From Ectopseudomonas composti (GTDB lineage: Bacteria > Pseudomonadota > Gammaproteobacteria > Pseudomonadales > Pseudomonadaceae), in assembly GCF_900115475.1 (NCBI RefSeq), contig NZ_FOWP01000008.1:153536-217535 (forward strand): a stretch of DNA of 64,000 bases. Direction: 5' to 3'. A model generated the notes under the pieces. That model searched no databases. It was not told where the DNA came from and saw only the letters and a program-made list of their open reading frames with translations. The position numbers and the translations under genes are program-made. Numbering within the stretch: position 1 is the first letter of the stretch; each line of letters starts with the position of its first letter. Shown here piece by piece: positions 7,871-17,352 of this stretch.

Positions 7871-8311
7871 TCAGGGAATCTCGCCGCGAATGTACTGCTC
7901 CAGCTGGCGGATCAGGTCAGCCTGCTCGGCGATGGTTTCCTTGACCAGGTCACCGATGGACAGCAGGCCGATCAACTCGCCTTCGGCCAGCACTGGCAGG
8001 TGGCGCAGGCGCCGCTCGGTCATCAGCTCCATGCAGTGCTGAAGGCTATCGCGCGGGCCGACGCTGATCACGTCGCGGGTCATGATTTCGCTGATCTTGG
8101 CGCCCAGCATGGAGCGCTCGGCCAGAGCCACTTTGCGCACGTAGTCGCGCTCGCTGACGATGCCCACCAGGCGACCACCGGACAGCACCACCAACGCACC
8201 AATGCCCTTCTCCGCCATGATGCGCAGTCCATCGAGCAATGAATCATCCGCGTCGATGCTGTAAAGAAGAGCGTTCGACTTGGTTCTGAGGACTTCGGCA
8301 ACCGTTTTCAT
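7871..8311 (-). CDS. Two-CBS-domain protein
   Basis: 146 residues from ATG 8311, with GGAG 7 nt upstream; an ATG 24 bp earlier has no such site. The protein is just two CBS domains (about 8-65 and 75-135) forming a Bateman module, with repeated motifs GIGALVVLSGGRLVGIVSERD and LRHLPVLAEGELIGLLSIGD. Such stand-alone proteins bind adenine nucleotides or related ligands and act as cytosolic regulators. No fused enzyme or channel domain is present, and the partner is unknown. It is monocistronic, between creB and the chemoreceptor gene. Confidence 0.85.
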   Translation of the reverse strand: MKTVAEVLRTKSNALLYSIDADDSLLDGLRIMAEKGIGALVVLSGGRLVGIVSERDYVRKVALAERSMLGAKISEIMTRDVISVGPRDSLQHCMELMTERRLRHLPVLAEGELIGLLSIGDLVKETIAEQADLIRQLEQYIRGEIP

Positions 8312-8374
8312 GCTGGGGCTCCGTGTTGTTTGCATTGTTTTTAGCAGAGTTGGCCAGCCAGGTCAGCCTCGACC

Positions 8375-10405
8375 TCAGTCGAGACTGAAGCGCCCGGTAT
8401 TCTGCGCCAGCCCTTCGCTGCCCCTGCGCAGTTGTTCGGCAGCGCTGCTCACGGCCTGGGCACCATCGAGCAGTTGGCCGGCAGCCTGATCGACCTGCTG
8501 GATGTTGCCACTGACCTCATCGGCAGTCGCCGCCTGTTGCTCGGCGGCCGTGGCGATCTGCGCCAGGCGGTCACTGACGCGCTGCACCGAGTCGACGATG
8601 TTCTGCAACTCGTCGCCCATGGCCAGCACGCTGCCGATATCGCCATCGGCCTGGCTGCAGGCCTCTTCCATCAGGGTGACCGACTGGCCGACCACGCGCT
8701 GCAGGTTGTCCACGGTCTGGGCGATTTCCTGGGTCGAATCCTGGGTGCGCTTGGACAGCGAGCGTACCTCGTCGGCGACTACGGCGAAGCCTCGCCCTGC
8801 CTCACCGGCACGCGCGGCCTCGATGGCGGCATTGAGCGCCAGCAGGTTGGTCTGCTCGGCGATGCCCTTGATTACCTCGACCACGCGGTTGATCTGTTGG
8901 GTCTGGTCACGCAGTTGCTGCAACGCCGCCGCGCTGTCGCCCAGGCGACTGCTGAGATGGCGCATGCTGGCGCTGGTGCGCTCGCTGCGCTGGTTACTGC
9001 TGAGCGCCACTTCACGGGTCTGTTGCGCTTCCATAGCCGCCTGCTCGCAGCTTTGCGCCACGCTCTGCGCGGTGGCGGCCATCTGCGTCGCCGCGGTGGC
9101 GATCTGGCTCATTTGTGCCTGTTGCTGCTCGACAGCGTCCAGCGCATCGCGTGCCTGGCCACCGAGCAGTTGCACCGTGCTGTCCAGTTGCTGGCTTTCG
9201 CGGTTGACCCCCTGCAGAGAGTCACGCATCTGCTCGACTGCGGTATTCAGTGCCTGAGCGATGGCGGCCAGGTCGTCACGGCCGTTGACTTCCATGCGCA
9301 CGCGCAGGTCGCCGTCTCGCAGGCCACGCGCAGCGTCGATGATGTTGCTGGTGCTGATGCGAATAGAGGCGTTCAGACACATCAGCACGTACATCGCCAG
9401 CAGGGTCAGCACGATGAAGGCGCCAATCACCTCGATCATCGAATGCAGCGCCTGTTGCCGGTAATGGCCGAGGCTGGCGGAGAACTGCTGGTAGATCGCC
9501 TGCTGCAGGCTCTGCAATTGGGTCTCCAGCGCTTCGACGCGTTGCACGAACTGCTCAGGCGTGAGTGCCATGGGACTGGCCTCGAACATGTCGCGGTCGA
9601 TCTGGGCGAGGAATTCATCGAACGCCTTGAGCGAGGCATCGAAGGGCGCGCTCAGTTGACGCATCGCCCGCGGCGCCTCGCGCGACAGGGTGATCTGCGC
9701 CTTGACCAGTTGCGCCCGCTGCTCGTCCAGGCTGCGTCGCAGGTCGCGGATCAGTACTCGGCTTTGCAGGGTGAAATGCTGCGAAACCACGGCGCCATGG
9801 CCTTGAGCGGCGAAGGTGCCGAGCTGCTCGAGCAGCCGCGGCATGACGTAGGTGATCTGCTCCATCATCAGGTAGGTATCGAGGCGTGGATCGAGGATCA
9901 GGGTGCTGTCGGTCGCCACTTGCTCGCGCAGGGCAATCAGCGACAGCAGCGCCTTCTGGTAGCGCTCCAGCGCATCCGGTAGGGCAACCTTGGTCAGCCC
10001 GGCAGCTCGCAGACCATCACGCTCGCTCTGCAGGGCCTGGAAATGCTGGCGCGCCTGGTCACTGATCAGCTCGCTCTGCAGCGGCTCGGCCGCTTGCTGC
10101 AAGGCCTCATCGAGCTTGCCCTCACGTTGCTGCAGCAGCCCCTGAGCGGCATTTTCGGTGCCTTTCCAGCGCGCCAACAGCGTGCGCTGGGCGACCAGCT
10201 CATGCTGTACCTGCGCCATGCGTTCCAGTGCCCGCGCGCCTTCAACCTCGTAGTCCACGGATTGCAGGCGCGACAGGTAGTCGCTGCTGATGATCCACAG
10301 CGCGTAACCCAACGGAAGCGCGAACAACAGGAACACCAGCTGGAACTTGTGGGCAAAACTGAAACGCTGTAGCAGCCGTACACCCGGCTTGAGTACTCCC
10401 GTCAT
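8375..10405 (-). CDS. Methyl-accepting chemotaxis protein
   Basis: 676 residues. TM1 is at about 21-39 and TM2 at about 325-350, enclosing a roughly 285-residue helical periplasmic sensor that I cannot assign to a named ligand-binding family; its length suits a bimodular helical-bundle type. HAMP follows, then the signalling hairpin with the invariant tip in [19 protein letters not shown] and [14 protein letters not shown]. The C-terminus is NTGRFSLD, without the CheR/CheB-tethering pentapeptide. AGGTG precedes the ATG. It is transcribed alone and its ligand cannot be inferred from context. Confidence 0.9.
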   Translation of the reverse strand: MTGVLKPGVRLLQRFSFAHKFQLVFLLFALPLGYALWIISSDYLSRLQSVDYEVEGARALERMAQVQHELVAQRTLLARWKGTENAAQGLLQQREGKLDEALQQAAEPLQSELISDQARQHFQALQSERDGLRAAGLTKVALPDALERYQKALLSLIALREQVATDSTLILDPRLDTYLMMEQITYVMPRLLEQLGTFAAQGHGAVVSQHFTLQSRVLIRDLRRSLDEQRAQLVKAQITLSREAPRAMRQLSAPFDASLKAFDEFLAQIDRDMFEASPMALTPEQFVQRVEALETQLQSLQQAIYQQFSASLGHYRQQALHSMIEVIGAFIVLTLLAMYVLMCLNASIRISTSNIIDAARGLRDGDLRVRMEVNGRDDLAAIAQALNTAVEQMRDSLQGVNRESQQLDSTVQLLGGQARDALDAVEQQQAQMSQIATAATQMAATAQSVAQSCEQAAMEAQQTREVALSSNQRSERTSASMRHLSSRLGDSAAALQQLRDQTQQINRVVEVIKGIAEQTNLLALNAAIEAARAGEAGRGFAVVADEVRSLSKRTQDSTQEIAQTVDNLQRVVGQSVTLMEEACSQADGDIGSVLAMGDELQNIVDSVQRVSDRLAQIATAAEQQAATADEVSGNIQQVDQAAGQLLDGAQAVSSAAEQLRRGSEGLAQNTGRFSLD

Positions 10406-10566
10406 AGCGACACCTCAGTACCTTTAGGGCCTACAGGCCTGGCAAAGAATTGCACGAAGCAAAAAGCAGGCCCGGCTGTCCTGGGTATGAGGAAGTCGTT
10501 ACAGGGCACTCTCGACGAGTGTAATGGCCAATGGGTATCAGCCTTTTCCGAAATGCGACAATTAAC

Positions 10567-11076
10567 TCAGCATTGGGGACGATCGCGGGTGTAACGCTCG
10601 GCTGGGTCCACTGCCGCACCAAGATCGCGCATGGCACTGGCGCCGATCAGCAGTGGGTAGCTGAAGGTGCTGCGGTCGGTCAGGTTGACCTCGATGGTGC
10701 GCTCTTCCTCGCCCAGGCAGATCGGCATCTCGATCACCGGACGCTGCGAGTAGGCGACTTCCTTGACCTCGGCGTCGCCCTCTTCGGTGCGCTTCTTGAT
10801 CTCTGCGATGCGCACCAGCGGGTGTTCGTAAACCGTATCTTGGGCGCCGTCGACGGCCAGGCGGAAGCGTACCCAGTCCTCACCATTGCGCTCGAAGGGT
10901 TCGATGTCCTTGGCTGACAGCGAGGCCGTCATCGCGCCGGTGTCCATCTTGGCCTTGAGGGTCTGGCCCAGAGCGGGGAGCTTGATCAGTTCGTAGCGGC
11001 CGTAAAGGTCCGGTTGTTCATCGGCCATGGCCGGCAGGCTGATGGCAGCGGCCAGCAGGAGCAGAGCGTATTTCAA
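10567..11076 (-). CDS. Periplasmic retropepsin-like protein (Zn_protease / RimB family)
   Basis: 169 residues from a TTG start at 11076. GAGGA is well placed before it, and only this start gives the intact signal peptide (MKYALLLLAAAISLPAMA). The mature part has the aspartic-protease triad D45-T46-G47 in KMDTGAMTASL and a second conserved block RSTFSYPLLIGASAMRDLG. This is the family annotated as putative ATP-dependent zinc protease and related to the RimK neighbour RimB. The DTG motif and fold class make a retropepsin-like aspartic peptidase more likely than a zinc enzyme. Substrate is unknown and no rimK is adjacent. It stands alone between the chemoreceptor and HD-GYP genes. Confidence 0.82.
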   Translation of the reverse strand: MKYALLLLAAAISLPAMADEQPDLYGRYELIKLPALGQTLKAKMDTGAMTASLSAKDIEPFERNGEDWVRFRLAVDGAQDTVYEHPLVRIAEIKKRTEEGDAEVKEVAYSQRPVIEMPICLGEEERTIEVNLTDRSTFSYPLLIGASAMRDLGAAVDPAERYTRDRPQC

Positions 11077-11189
11077 GGTTCGGTCCTCTCGTTTGCGGTG
11101 ACCGAACCTCCGACTGCTCTGCGCCTGACATGTTCCGCCGAAAGCGTTACAGCGTGCTGCGAACCTACGACTATGGATGCAACAGCCTG

Positions 11190-12428
11190 TCAGCGACCGC
11201 GCCCCTCAAGCTCCATCCCGCTCCAGAGTTCATCGAGCCGTTCGAAGCCCCACTCCTCGGCCGATTCACGACCGACGATGCGGTCCTGGTCGGTGACCTT
11301 GCTCAGGTCAACGACGCTCTGCGGCAACGGCAGGCGCGACTTGGCCGAGAAAAACACCTTGACCCTGGGCGCCAGCAGCGCCTTGGGATTCTGCTCCATG
11401 ACCACCGCCAGGCGCCCGCTCTGCAAACGCACCAAGGCGCCGACCGGGTAGATGCCCACGGTCTTGACGAAGGCCTGGAACACCAACTCGTCGAAATGCC
11501 CTTTCCACTCGGCCATCTTGCGGATCGACTCGGCCGGGTCCCAGCCCTGCTTGTAAGGCCGGTTGGAGGTGATGGCGTCATACACGTCGCACACCGCGCC
11601 CATCTTCGCCAGCAGGCTGATCTGATCGCCCTGCAGGTGATGCGGATAGCCACTGCCGTCGACCTTCTCGTGGTGATGCAGGCAGACGTCGAGCACCAGC
11701 GCGCTGACCTGCTTGCTGGCGATCAGAATGCTGCCACCCTCCTCCGGATGACGGCGCACCGTGGCGAACTCGTTGTCGGTGAGCTTGCCGGGCTTGTCCA
11801 GCAACTCCTGCGGCACCGCCATCTTGCCGATGTCGTGCAGCAGCCCGGCCAGGCCGGCTTCACGCACGGCAGCCTCGGGCAGGCCGAGCTGACGCGCCAG
11901 AGCGATCATCAGCGCGCAGACGGCGACCGAGTGCATGTAGGTGTATTCGTTGCTGTGCTTGAGCCGCGCCAGGCTGATCAGCGCATTGGGGTGGCGCATC
12001 ACCGACTCGGAGATTTCCTCGACCAGCGACTCGGCCTGCTCGAACTGCAGCGCCTGGCCCATGCGCGCATCGCAGAACATGTCCATCACCGCCTGCTTGG
12101 AGCGCGCGCAGAGCTTCACCGCCTGCTCCAACTCCTGCTCCATCGACAGCGTCTTGATCTTTGGTGGCTCGATGGCGGCCAGCAGTCGCGCCTCGGCTTC
12201 GCACTGGACCTCGGCTTCGGTCGCGGCCTGGACGCCAGCGGCGACATCGGCGCCCCTGCTGACATCGATCCACAACTCGCTGATCGCGCTATCGCGAATA
12301 CGAGCGAGATCTTTTTCGGAGTTGAGGAGAAACTTGGACTTCCAGAAGGGATGATCCATCCAGGAGCCGCAGAACTCCTGAATGAACATTCCGACGCGTA
12401 GATCAGCGACGGCGATCCGTTTGAGCAT
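11190..12428 (-). CDS. HD-GYP domain c-di-GMP phosphodiesterase
   Basis: 412 residues from ATG 12428 (MLKRIAVADLRVGMFIQE); a longer frame upstream would run into the divergent acyltransferase promoter and looks non-coding. The N-terminal DUF3391-type domain occupies about 1-130. The HD-GYP domain has H198-D199 in LLHDIGK and the full signature HHEKVDGSGYP (252-262), followed by DVYDAITSNRPYK. With intact metal ligands and GYP it should hydrolyse c-di-GMP in the cytoplasm. It is divergent from the acyltransferase gene across 163 bp. Overall architecture matches many Pseudomonas HD-GYP proteins; no receiver domain is fused. Confidence 0.9.
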   Translation of the reverse strand: MLKRIAVADLRVGMFIQEFCGSWMDHPFWKSKFLLNSEKDLARIRDSAISELWIDVSRGADVAAGVQAATEAEVQCEAEARLLAAIEPPKIKTLSMEQELEQAVKLCARSKQAVMDMFCDARMGQALQFEQAESLVEEISESVMRHPNALISLARLKHSNEYTYMHSVAVCALMIALARQLGLPEAAVREAGLAGLLHDIGKMAVPQELLDKPGKLTDNEFATVRRHPEEGGSILIASKQVSALVLDVCLHHHEKVDGSGYPHHLQGDQISLLAKMGAVCDVYDAITSNRPYKQGWDPAESIRKMAEWKGHFDELVFQAFVKTVGIYPVGALVRLQSGRLAVVMEQNPKALLAPRVKVFFSAKSRLPLPQSVVDLSKVTDQDRIVGRESAEEWGFERLDELWSGMELEGRGR

Positions 12429-12591
12429 GATGCGTACCGGCAGATTGAGGCGCCTTCCGTGGGCAGGGTGTCCCGTGGTTACGATCATCGGGTTATAGAC
12501 GCTGATCTGGCAATAGGCCAGTGGGGGCACACTTTGAGCAATCTGTCGCGCTTGCATAAGATGACCGCTCACCGCCCGCCATGGAGTCGAC

Positions 12592-13485
12592 ATGCGCCCT
12601 CTGCTGACCGGCCTAGCCAACATCGTCCTGCTGCTCGCCAACACCTTGATATTGATCGGCCCGCTGCTGCTGATCGCCCTCGGCAAATTCGTGCTGCCCG
12701 GGCAGAGCGCCCGCGACGCCTGCTCACGCGGGGTGATGTGGGTGGCCGAATTCTGGGCGGAAAACTGCAAACGCATCTTCGCCTTGCTCACCCCGACTCA
12801 CTGGGACATTCGCGGCAATGCTGACCTGCGCAGCGACCGCTCCTACCTGGTAATCAGCAACCATCAGTCCTGGGTCGACATTCCGGCGCTGGTGCAGGCG
12901 TTCAATCGCAAGACACCGTATTTCAAGTTCTTCCTCAAGCAGCAGTTGATCTGGGTTCCCTTTCTTGGCCTGGCCTTCTGGGCGCTCGATTACCCCTTCA
13001 TGAAGCGCTACTCCAAGGCCTTCCTGCAGAAGAATCCGCACATGAAGGGCAAGGATCTGGAGATCACCAAGGCCGCCTGCGAGAAGTTCAAGCGCCTGCC
13101 GGTGACCGTGGTGAACTACCTGGAGGGCACTCGCTTCACCCCACGCAAGCAGGCCCAGCAGCAGTCTCCCTATCGCTACCTGCTCAAGCCCAAGGCCGGC
13201 GGCGTGGCCTTCGTACTCGCTACGCTGGGTGAGCAGATCGACGCCGTGCTGGACGTCACACTGGTGTATCCCGGCAAGCAGGTGCCGGGCTTCTGGGCAC
13301 TGCTCAGCGGCCAGGTGCCGAAGGTGATCATGGATATCCAGACCCTGGAACTCGACCCGGCGCTGTACCAGGGCGACTACGAGAACGACGCTGCATTCCG
13401 CCAGTACCTGCAGGACTGGGTAAGCCAGCTGTGGCGGGACAAGGACGCCCGGATCGAGCAGTTGCGCGAGCGCGCCACATCCTAG
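12592..13485 (+). CDS. PlsC-type acyltransferase (YihG-like)
   Basis: 297 residues. An N-terminal hydrophobic anchor (about 10-35) precedes the PlsC acyltransferase core with the catalytic HX4D motif N90-H91-QSWV-D96 and the acceptor-binding block NYLEGTRFTPRK. This is the YihG-like lysophosphatidic-acid acyltransferase family of inner-membrane proteins, accessory to the main PlsC in phospholipid synthesis. The protein continues about 100 residues beyond the core. Its stop codon TAG (13483-13485) is the first part of a family A REP-like repeat. Downstream lies the aatJ control region, so it is probably a single-gene unit. Confidence 0.85.
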   Translation: MRPLLTGLANIVLLLANTLILIGPLLLIALGKFVLPGQSARDACSRGVMWVAEFWAENCKRIFALLTPTHWDIRGNADLRSDRSYLVISNHQSWVDIPALVQAFNRKTPYFKFFLKQQLIWVPFLGLAFWALDYPFMKRYSKAFLQKNPHMKGKDLEITKAACEKFKRLPVTVVNYLEGTRFTPRKQAQQQSPYRYLLKPKAGGVAFVLATLGEQIDAVLDVTLVYPGKQVPGFWALLSGQVPKVIMDIQTLELDPALYQGDYENDAAFRQYLQDWVSQLWRDKDARIEQLRERATS

Positions 13486-13499
13486 GGTGCGTGCGCACC
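13483..13499. repeat. REP-like element, family A (single copy)
   Basis: TAGGGTGCGTGCGCACC is a shortened form of the family A palindrome. Its first three bases are the stop codon of the acyltransferase gene. Confidence 0.6.
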
Positions 13500-13552
13500 G
13501 ATGCTGCAGAGCCATTGCTGCGCACGCCTGGGCGGCCCTGCGAGCCTTGCCG

Positions 13553-13597
13553 TTCGGCTTTCCGAACGAGCCACCCCTACTTATTCGCCCAGCCGAA
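13553..13597 (+). promoter_or_regulatory. Two AauR-type upstream activator sites before aatJ
   Basis: TTCGGCTTTCCGAA (13553-13566) is a perfect TTCGG-N4-CCGAA palindrome, the motif reported for the AauR/DctD-like regulator of acidic amino acid genes. A second site, TTCGCCCAGCCGAA (13584-13597), has one changed base. Their centres are 31 bp apart, about three helical turns, and they lie about 70-110 bp upstream of the sigma-54 promoter. AauR is encoded at 19230-20552. Confidence 0.75.
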
Positions 13598-13662
13598 CGC
13601 ATTACTTCGCCGAATAAAAATAAATTCTTTTAAATTCAGATAATTAACTGATGATTAGGTAC

Positions 13663-13678
13663 TGGCACATATCCTGCT
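13663..13678 (+). promoter_or_regulatory. Sigma-54 promoter of aatJ
   Basis: TGGCACATATCCTGCT has the -24 TGGCAC and -12 TGC elements of the RpoN consensus at the correct spacing (GG to GC). It would start transcription near 13690, about 75 nt before the aatJ ATG. Confidence 0.75.
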
Positions 13679-13763
13679 CCGTCCTCCTCAGGAATGCGAT
13701 AGACCTTCCCTGAGCAAAGTGGCGTACCGCGCCATCACAACAACAACATCGAGGACTCGATTC

Positions 13764-14672
13764 ATGCGTACCTTCCACCGTGTACTGAGCGTGGCCATTG
13801 CCGCTGCCGTCCTTTCCACTCCGGTGATCGCCGAGGAACTGACCGGCACCCTGAAGAAGATCAAGGACAGCGGCACCATCACCCTGGGTCACCGCGATTC
13901 GTCCATCCCCTTCTCCTACTTCGGCGACAACTCGCGTCAGCCGATCGGCTACTCCCACGACTTGCAACTGAAAGTGGTCGAGGCGCTGAAGCAGGAACTG
14001 GGCATGCCGGAGCTGAAGGTGCGCTACAACCTGGTGACCTCGCAGACCCGTATCCCGCTGGTGCAGAACGGCACCGTCGATCTGGAGTGCGGCTCCACCA
14101 CCAACAACATCGAGCGCCAGCAGCAGGTCGACTTCTCGGTTGGCATCTTCGAGGTGGGCACCCGCCTGCTGGCCAAGAAGAGCAGCGGCATCAACGATTT
14201 CGACGACCTCAAAGGCAAGAACGTGGTGACCACCGCTGGTACCACCTCCGAGCGCCTGATCAAGTCGATGAACGCCGAGAAGAAGATGGGCATGAACGTG
14301 ATTTCCGCCAAGGATCACGGCGAGTCTTTCCTGATGCTCGAATCCAACCGCGCCGTCGCCTTCATGATGGACGACGCCCTGCTCGCGGGCGAAATGGCCA
14401 AGGCCAAGAAGCCGGATGACTGGGCCGTGGTCGGCACCCCGCAATCCTTCGAGATATACGGCTGCATGGTGCGCAAGGGCGACGCTGGCTTCAAGCAAGT
14501 GGTCGACAAGGCCATCAGCGCCACCTTCGCTTCCGGCGAGATCAACGATATCTACAACAAGTGGTTCCAGCAGCCCGTCCCACCGAAGGGTCTGAACCTG
14601 AATTTCCCCATGAGCGACGAGCTGAAGAAGCTGATCGCCAACCCGACCGACAAATCTGCAGAACAGATCTGA
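13764..14672 (+). CDS. aatJ: Glutamate/aspartate ABC transporter substrate-binding protein
   Basis: 302 residues from ATG 13764, with GAGGA 8 nt upstream and a signal peptide MRTFHRVLSVAIAAAVLSTPVIA; a longer in-frame start lacks a ribosome site. The mature protein is a type II periplasmic binding protein, with ITLGHRDSSIPFSYFGD, DLECGSTTNN and DDLKGKNVVTTAGTTSERL. These features match the AatJ/GltI group that binds glutamate, glutamine and aspartate. It is first in the aatJ-aatQMP cluster but separated from the permease genes by 406 bp with strong hairpins, which should give more binding protein than permease. Expression is expected to need RpoN and AauR. Confidence 0.93.
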   Translation: MRTFHRVLSVAIAAAVLSTPVIAEELTGTLKKIKDSGTITLGHRDSSIPFSYFGDNSRQPIGYSHDLQLKVVEALKQELGMPELKVRYNLVTSQTRIPLVQNGTVDLECGSTTNNIERQQQVDFSVGIFEVGTRLLAKKSSGINDFDDLKGKNVVTTAGTTSERLIKSMNAEKKMGMNVISAKDHGESFLMLESNRAVAFMMDDALLAGEMAKAKKPDDWAVVGTPQSFEIYGCMVRKGDAGFKQVVDKAISATFASGEINDIYNKWFQQPVPPKGLNLNFPMSDELKKLIANPTDKSAEQI

Positions 14673-15078
14673 CGGTGATGCGCCGCCACGCTCACAAAGC
14701 GTAGCGGCGCGGGGACTCCGGGGAAGCCAGCGGCTTCCCCAACCTAATTTCTGACGAAGCCGAGACCATCCGCCCAGGCGGATACGAGCGACTCTTGCCT
14801 TCGTCAAAGTAGAAACATATCCACGATCTCGCGAGCTAGAGCTATGCAAGGCGTAACGACCAACGGGAGTAACAGCCAAAGGCTGGCCCGAAGGGCGAGC
14901 GCCAGCGAGTAAAACAGACGAGGAAGCGGAGTGTGCTGTAGCACATGAGCATGACTCACTTCGTTCGCCCCCTCGGGGCCGCACTGAAGTGCGTTAGTCG
15001 CAAACGACTTCCGAATCTGCTTTTAACGCAGCAGAGCCGACGCGCAGCAGATCGTTTCCTCACAAGAGGGAATCTGCA
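14673..15078 (+). other. Structured 406-bp spacer between aatJ and aatQ
   Basis: No gene is evident here. Three RNA-type structures follow aatJ: a long stem (14680-14692 with 14698-14710, one mismatch, 5-nt loop), GGGGAAGCC/GGCTTCCCC (14720-14740, 3-nt loop) and a nested pair, TGACGAAG (14752-14759)/CTTCGTCA (14799-14806) enclosing ATCCGCC/GGCGGAT. None is followed by a good T-run, so they look like processing, stabilising or attenuating elements. The right half holds a diverged mobile-looking repeat whose core (14926-14961) resembles 49673-49715. A GAGGG lies just before the aatQ ATG. Confidence 0.6.
14926..14961. repeat. Interspersed palindromic repeat core, copy 1
   Basis: AGTGTGCTGTAGCACATGAG lies inside this core, which shows a TGTGC/GCACA stem. 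A second copy at 49673-49715 shares the flanks (AAGCG, ATGAGCAT, GACT/CACTT) but has TGTAC/GTACA, a compensated change in the stem. It belongs to an interspersed intergenic repeat family. Confidence 0.55.
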
Positions 15079-15825
15079 ATGAATTACAACTGGGACTGGG
15101 GTATCTACTTCAAGTCCACCGGCATCGGCAGCGAGACCTACCTGGACTGGTTCATCACCGGCCTGGGCTGGACCATCGCCATCGCCCTGGCTGGCTGGAT
15201 CATCGCCCTGGCGCTGGGCTCGCTGCTCGGCGTCATGCGTACCCTGCCGAACCGCTGGCTGTCCGGCCTGGCCACGGCCTACGTGGAAATCTTCCGCAAC
15301 GTGCCACTGCTGGTGCAACTGTTCCTCTGGTACTTCCTGGTGCCGGATCTGCTGCCCGAGCCGCTGGAGCTGTGGTTCAAGCAGGATCTCAACCCGGCCA
15401 CCTCGGCCTACCTGTCGGTGGTGGTGTGCCTCGGTCTGTTCACTGCCGCGCGGGTGTGCGAACAGGTGCGTACCGGCATCGAGGCGTTGCCCAAGGGGCA
15501 GACTGCAGCGGCCTACGCCATGGGTTTCCGCATGCCGCAGATCTACACCAACGTGCTGCTGCCGCAGGCCTACCGCATCATCATTCCGCCGCTGACCAGC
15601 GAATTCCTCAACATCTTCAAGAACTCCTCGGTGGCATCGCTGATCGGTCTGATGGAGCTGCTGGCACAGACCAAGCAGACCGCCGAATTCAGCGCCAACC
15701 TGTTCGAGGCCTTCACCCTGGCCACGCTGATCTACTTCACCCTGAACATGAGCCTGATGATGATCATGCGCCTGATCGAGAAGAAGGTCGCCGTGCCGGG
15801 CCTGATTTCCGTAGGGGGTAAATGA
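15079..15825 (+). CDS. aatQ: Glutamate/aspartate ABC transporter permease AatQ
   Basis: 248 residues. HisMQ/GltJ-type polar amino acid permease with several membrane helices and the EAA loop at about 140-170 (KGQTAAAYAMGFRMPQIYTNVLLPQA). It has an N-terminal extension (MNYNWDWGIYFKSTGIGSE) typical of GltJ. GAGGG lies upstream of the ATG. It pairs with AatM in the inner membrane and is powered by AatP. Its stop overlaps the aatM start (ATGA), showing translational coupling. Confidence 0.92.
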   Translation: MNYNWDWGIYFKSTGIGSETYLDWFITGLGWTIAIALAGWIIALALGSLLGVMRTLPNRWLSGLATAYVEIFRNVPLLVQLFLWYFLVPDLLPEPLELWFKQDLNPATSAYLSVVVCLGLFTAARVCEQVRTGIEALPKGQTAAAYAMGFRMPQIYTNVLLPQAYRIIIPPLTSEFLNIFKNSSVASLIGLMELLAQTKQTAEFSANLFEAFTLATLIYFTLNMSLMMIMRLIEKKVAVPGLISVGGK

Positions 15826-16490
15826 TGGACTTCAGCGAAATCATCCCCGCTCTGCCGGGCATGTGGGACGGCATGCTGGTGACCCTGCAGCTGATGGTGC
15901 TGGGCGTGCTCGGCGGCGTGGTGCTGGGCACCCTGCTGGCGCTGATGCGCCTGTCGCACAGCAAGCTGCTGGCCAATATCGCCGCCACCTACGTCAACTA
16001 CTTCCGCTCGATCCCGCTGCTGCTGGTGATCACCTGGTTCTACTTCGCAGTGCCGTTCATCCTGCGCTGGATCACCGGCGAAGACACACCGGTGGGGGCG
16101 TTCAGCTCGTGCCTGGTGGCCTTCGTGATGTTCGAGGCAGCCTACTTCTGCGAGATCGTCCGCGCCGGCATCCAGGCCATCCCCAAGGGCCAGATGGGCG
16201 CTGCCTCGGCCCTGGGCATGACCTACGGCCAGAGCATGCGCCTGATCATCCTGCCGCAGGCCTTCCGCAAGATGACGCCGCTGCTGCTGCAGCAGAGCAT
16301 CATCCTCTTTCAGGACACCTCGCTGGTGTACACCGTGGGCCTGATGGACTTCCTCAACGCCGCTCGTTCGCGTGGCGACATCATCGGCCAGCCCCATGAA
16401 TTCCTGATCTTCGCCGGCCTGGTCTACTTCACCATCAGCTTCGCCGCCTCGCGCCTGGTCAAGCTCCTGCAAAAAAGGTTAGCCGTATGA
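15822..16490 (+). CDS. aatM: Glutamate/aspartate ABC transporter permease AatM
   Basis: 222 residues, or 221 if the second of two adjacent ATGs is used. GltK-type permease with about five membrane helices and the EAA motif [18 protein letters not shown] followed by [17 protein letters not shown]. It is the second membrane subunit of the acidic amino acid importer. It overlaps aatQ upstream and aatP downstream by 4 bp each, so the three transport genes are tightly coupled. Confidence 0.92.
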   Translation: MMDFSEIIPALPGMWDGMLVTLQLMVLGVLGGVVLGTLLALMRLSHSKLLANIAATYVNYFRSIPLLLVITWFYFAVPFILRWITGEDTPVGAFSSCLVAFVMFEAAYFCEIVRAGIQAIPKGQMGAASALGMTYGQSMRLIILPQAFRKMTPLLLQQSIILFQDTSLVYTVGLMDFLNAARSRGDIIGQPHEFLIFAGLVYFTISFAASRLVKLLQKRLAV

Positions 16491-17221
16491 TTTCCATCCA
16501 GAACGTCAACAAGTGGTACGGGGACTTCCAGGTGCTGACCAATTGCAGCACCGAGGTGAAGAAGGGCGAAGTGGTGGTGGTGTGCGGGCCGTCCGGCTCG
16601 GGCAAGTCGACCCTGATCAAGTGCGTCAACGCGCTGGAGCCGTTTCAGCAGGGTGACATCAACGTCGACGGCACCTCGATCGCCGACAAGAAGACCAACC
16701 TGCCCAAGCTGCGCTCGCGCGTCGGCATGGTGTTCCAGCACTTCGAGCTGTTCCCGCACCTGACCATCACCGAGAACCTGACCATCGCGCAGATCAAGGT
16801 GCTCGGCCGCAGCAAGGCCGAGGCCGAGAAGAAGGGCCTGGCCCTGCTCGAGCGCGTCGGCCTGGCTGCCCATGCGCACAAGCACCCTGGCCAGCTCTCC
16901 GGTGGTCAGCAGCAGCGCGTGGCCATCGCCCGAGCCCTGGCCATGGACCCGGTGGTGATGCTGTTCGATGAACCGACCTCGGCGCTCGATCCGGAGATGG
17001 TCAACGAGGTGCTGGACGTGATGGTGCAGCTCGCCCACGAGGGTATGACCATGATGTGCGTGACCCACGAGATGGGCTTCGCCCGCAAGGTCGCCGACCG
17101 AGTGATCTTCATGGACGCCGGGCAGATCGTCGAGGATTGCCCCAAGGAAGAGTTCTTCGGCGACATCAACGCCCGCTCCGAGCGCGCTCAGCAGTTCCTG
17201 GCGAAGATCCTGCAGCACTGA
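16487..17221 (+). CDS. aatP: Glutamate/aspartate ABC transporter ATP-binding protein
   Basis: 244 residues, full length for GltL/GlnQ-type ATPases. It contains Walker [10 protein letters not shown]-loop FQHFELFPH, signature LSGGQQQR, Walker [15 protein letters not shown] and the switch His in [11 protein letters not shown]. It hydrolyses ATP on the cytoplasmic face of AatQM. It is the last gene of the coupled transport set; 131 bp with two REP-like elements separate it from the sensor kinase gene, so aauSR may have its own expression. Confidence 0.94.
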   Translation: MISIQNVNKWYGDFQVLTNCSTEVKKGEVVVVCGPSGSGKSTLIKCVNALEPFQQGDINVDGTSIADKKTNLPKLRSRVGMVFQHFELFPHLTITENLTIAQIKVLGRSKAEAEKKGLALLERVGLAAHAHKHPGQLSGGQQQRVAIARALAMDPVVMLFDEPTSALDPEMVNEVLDVMVQLAHEGMTMMCVTHEMGFARKVADRVIFMDAGQIVEDCPKEEFFGDINARSERAQQFLAKILQH

Positions 17222-17231
17222 ACGACATGTG

Positions 17232-17319
17232 GCCCCGGATTGCATCCGGGCTACAGGTAGGGTGCGCTGTGCGCACCAATGCCTCCGCACCACAAGCCGG
17301 TGCGCGCGGCGCACCCTAC
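17232..17319. repeat. REP-like cluster: ATCCGGGCTAC element plus family A inverted pair
   Basis: A CCCGGATTGCATCCGGG palindrome with following CTACA (17235-17255) is followed by GTAGGGTGCGCTGTGCGCACC (17257-17277) and its inverted partner GGTGCGCGCGGCGCACCCTAC (17299-17319). It fills the gap between aatP and aauS. Confidence 0.7.
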
Positions 17320-17352
17320 TTCGGGTATCTGGCCAGTCTGGGGAGGACTATG

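Noticed and set aside
8432..9982. 516-codon plus-strand frame opposite the chemoreceptor gene
   Set aside because: Mirror frame of the MCP signalling domain; no start signal and biased composition. The same applies to long frames opposite typA, glnA, ntrC, metX, thiI and the DUF1329 gene.
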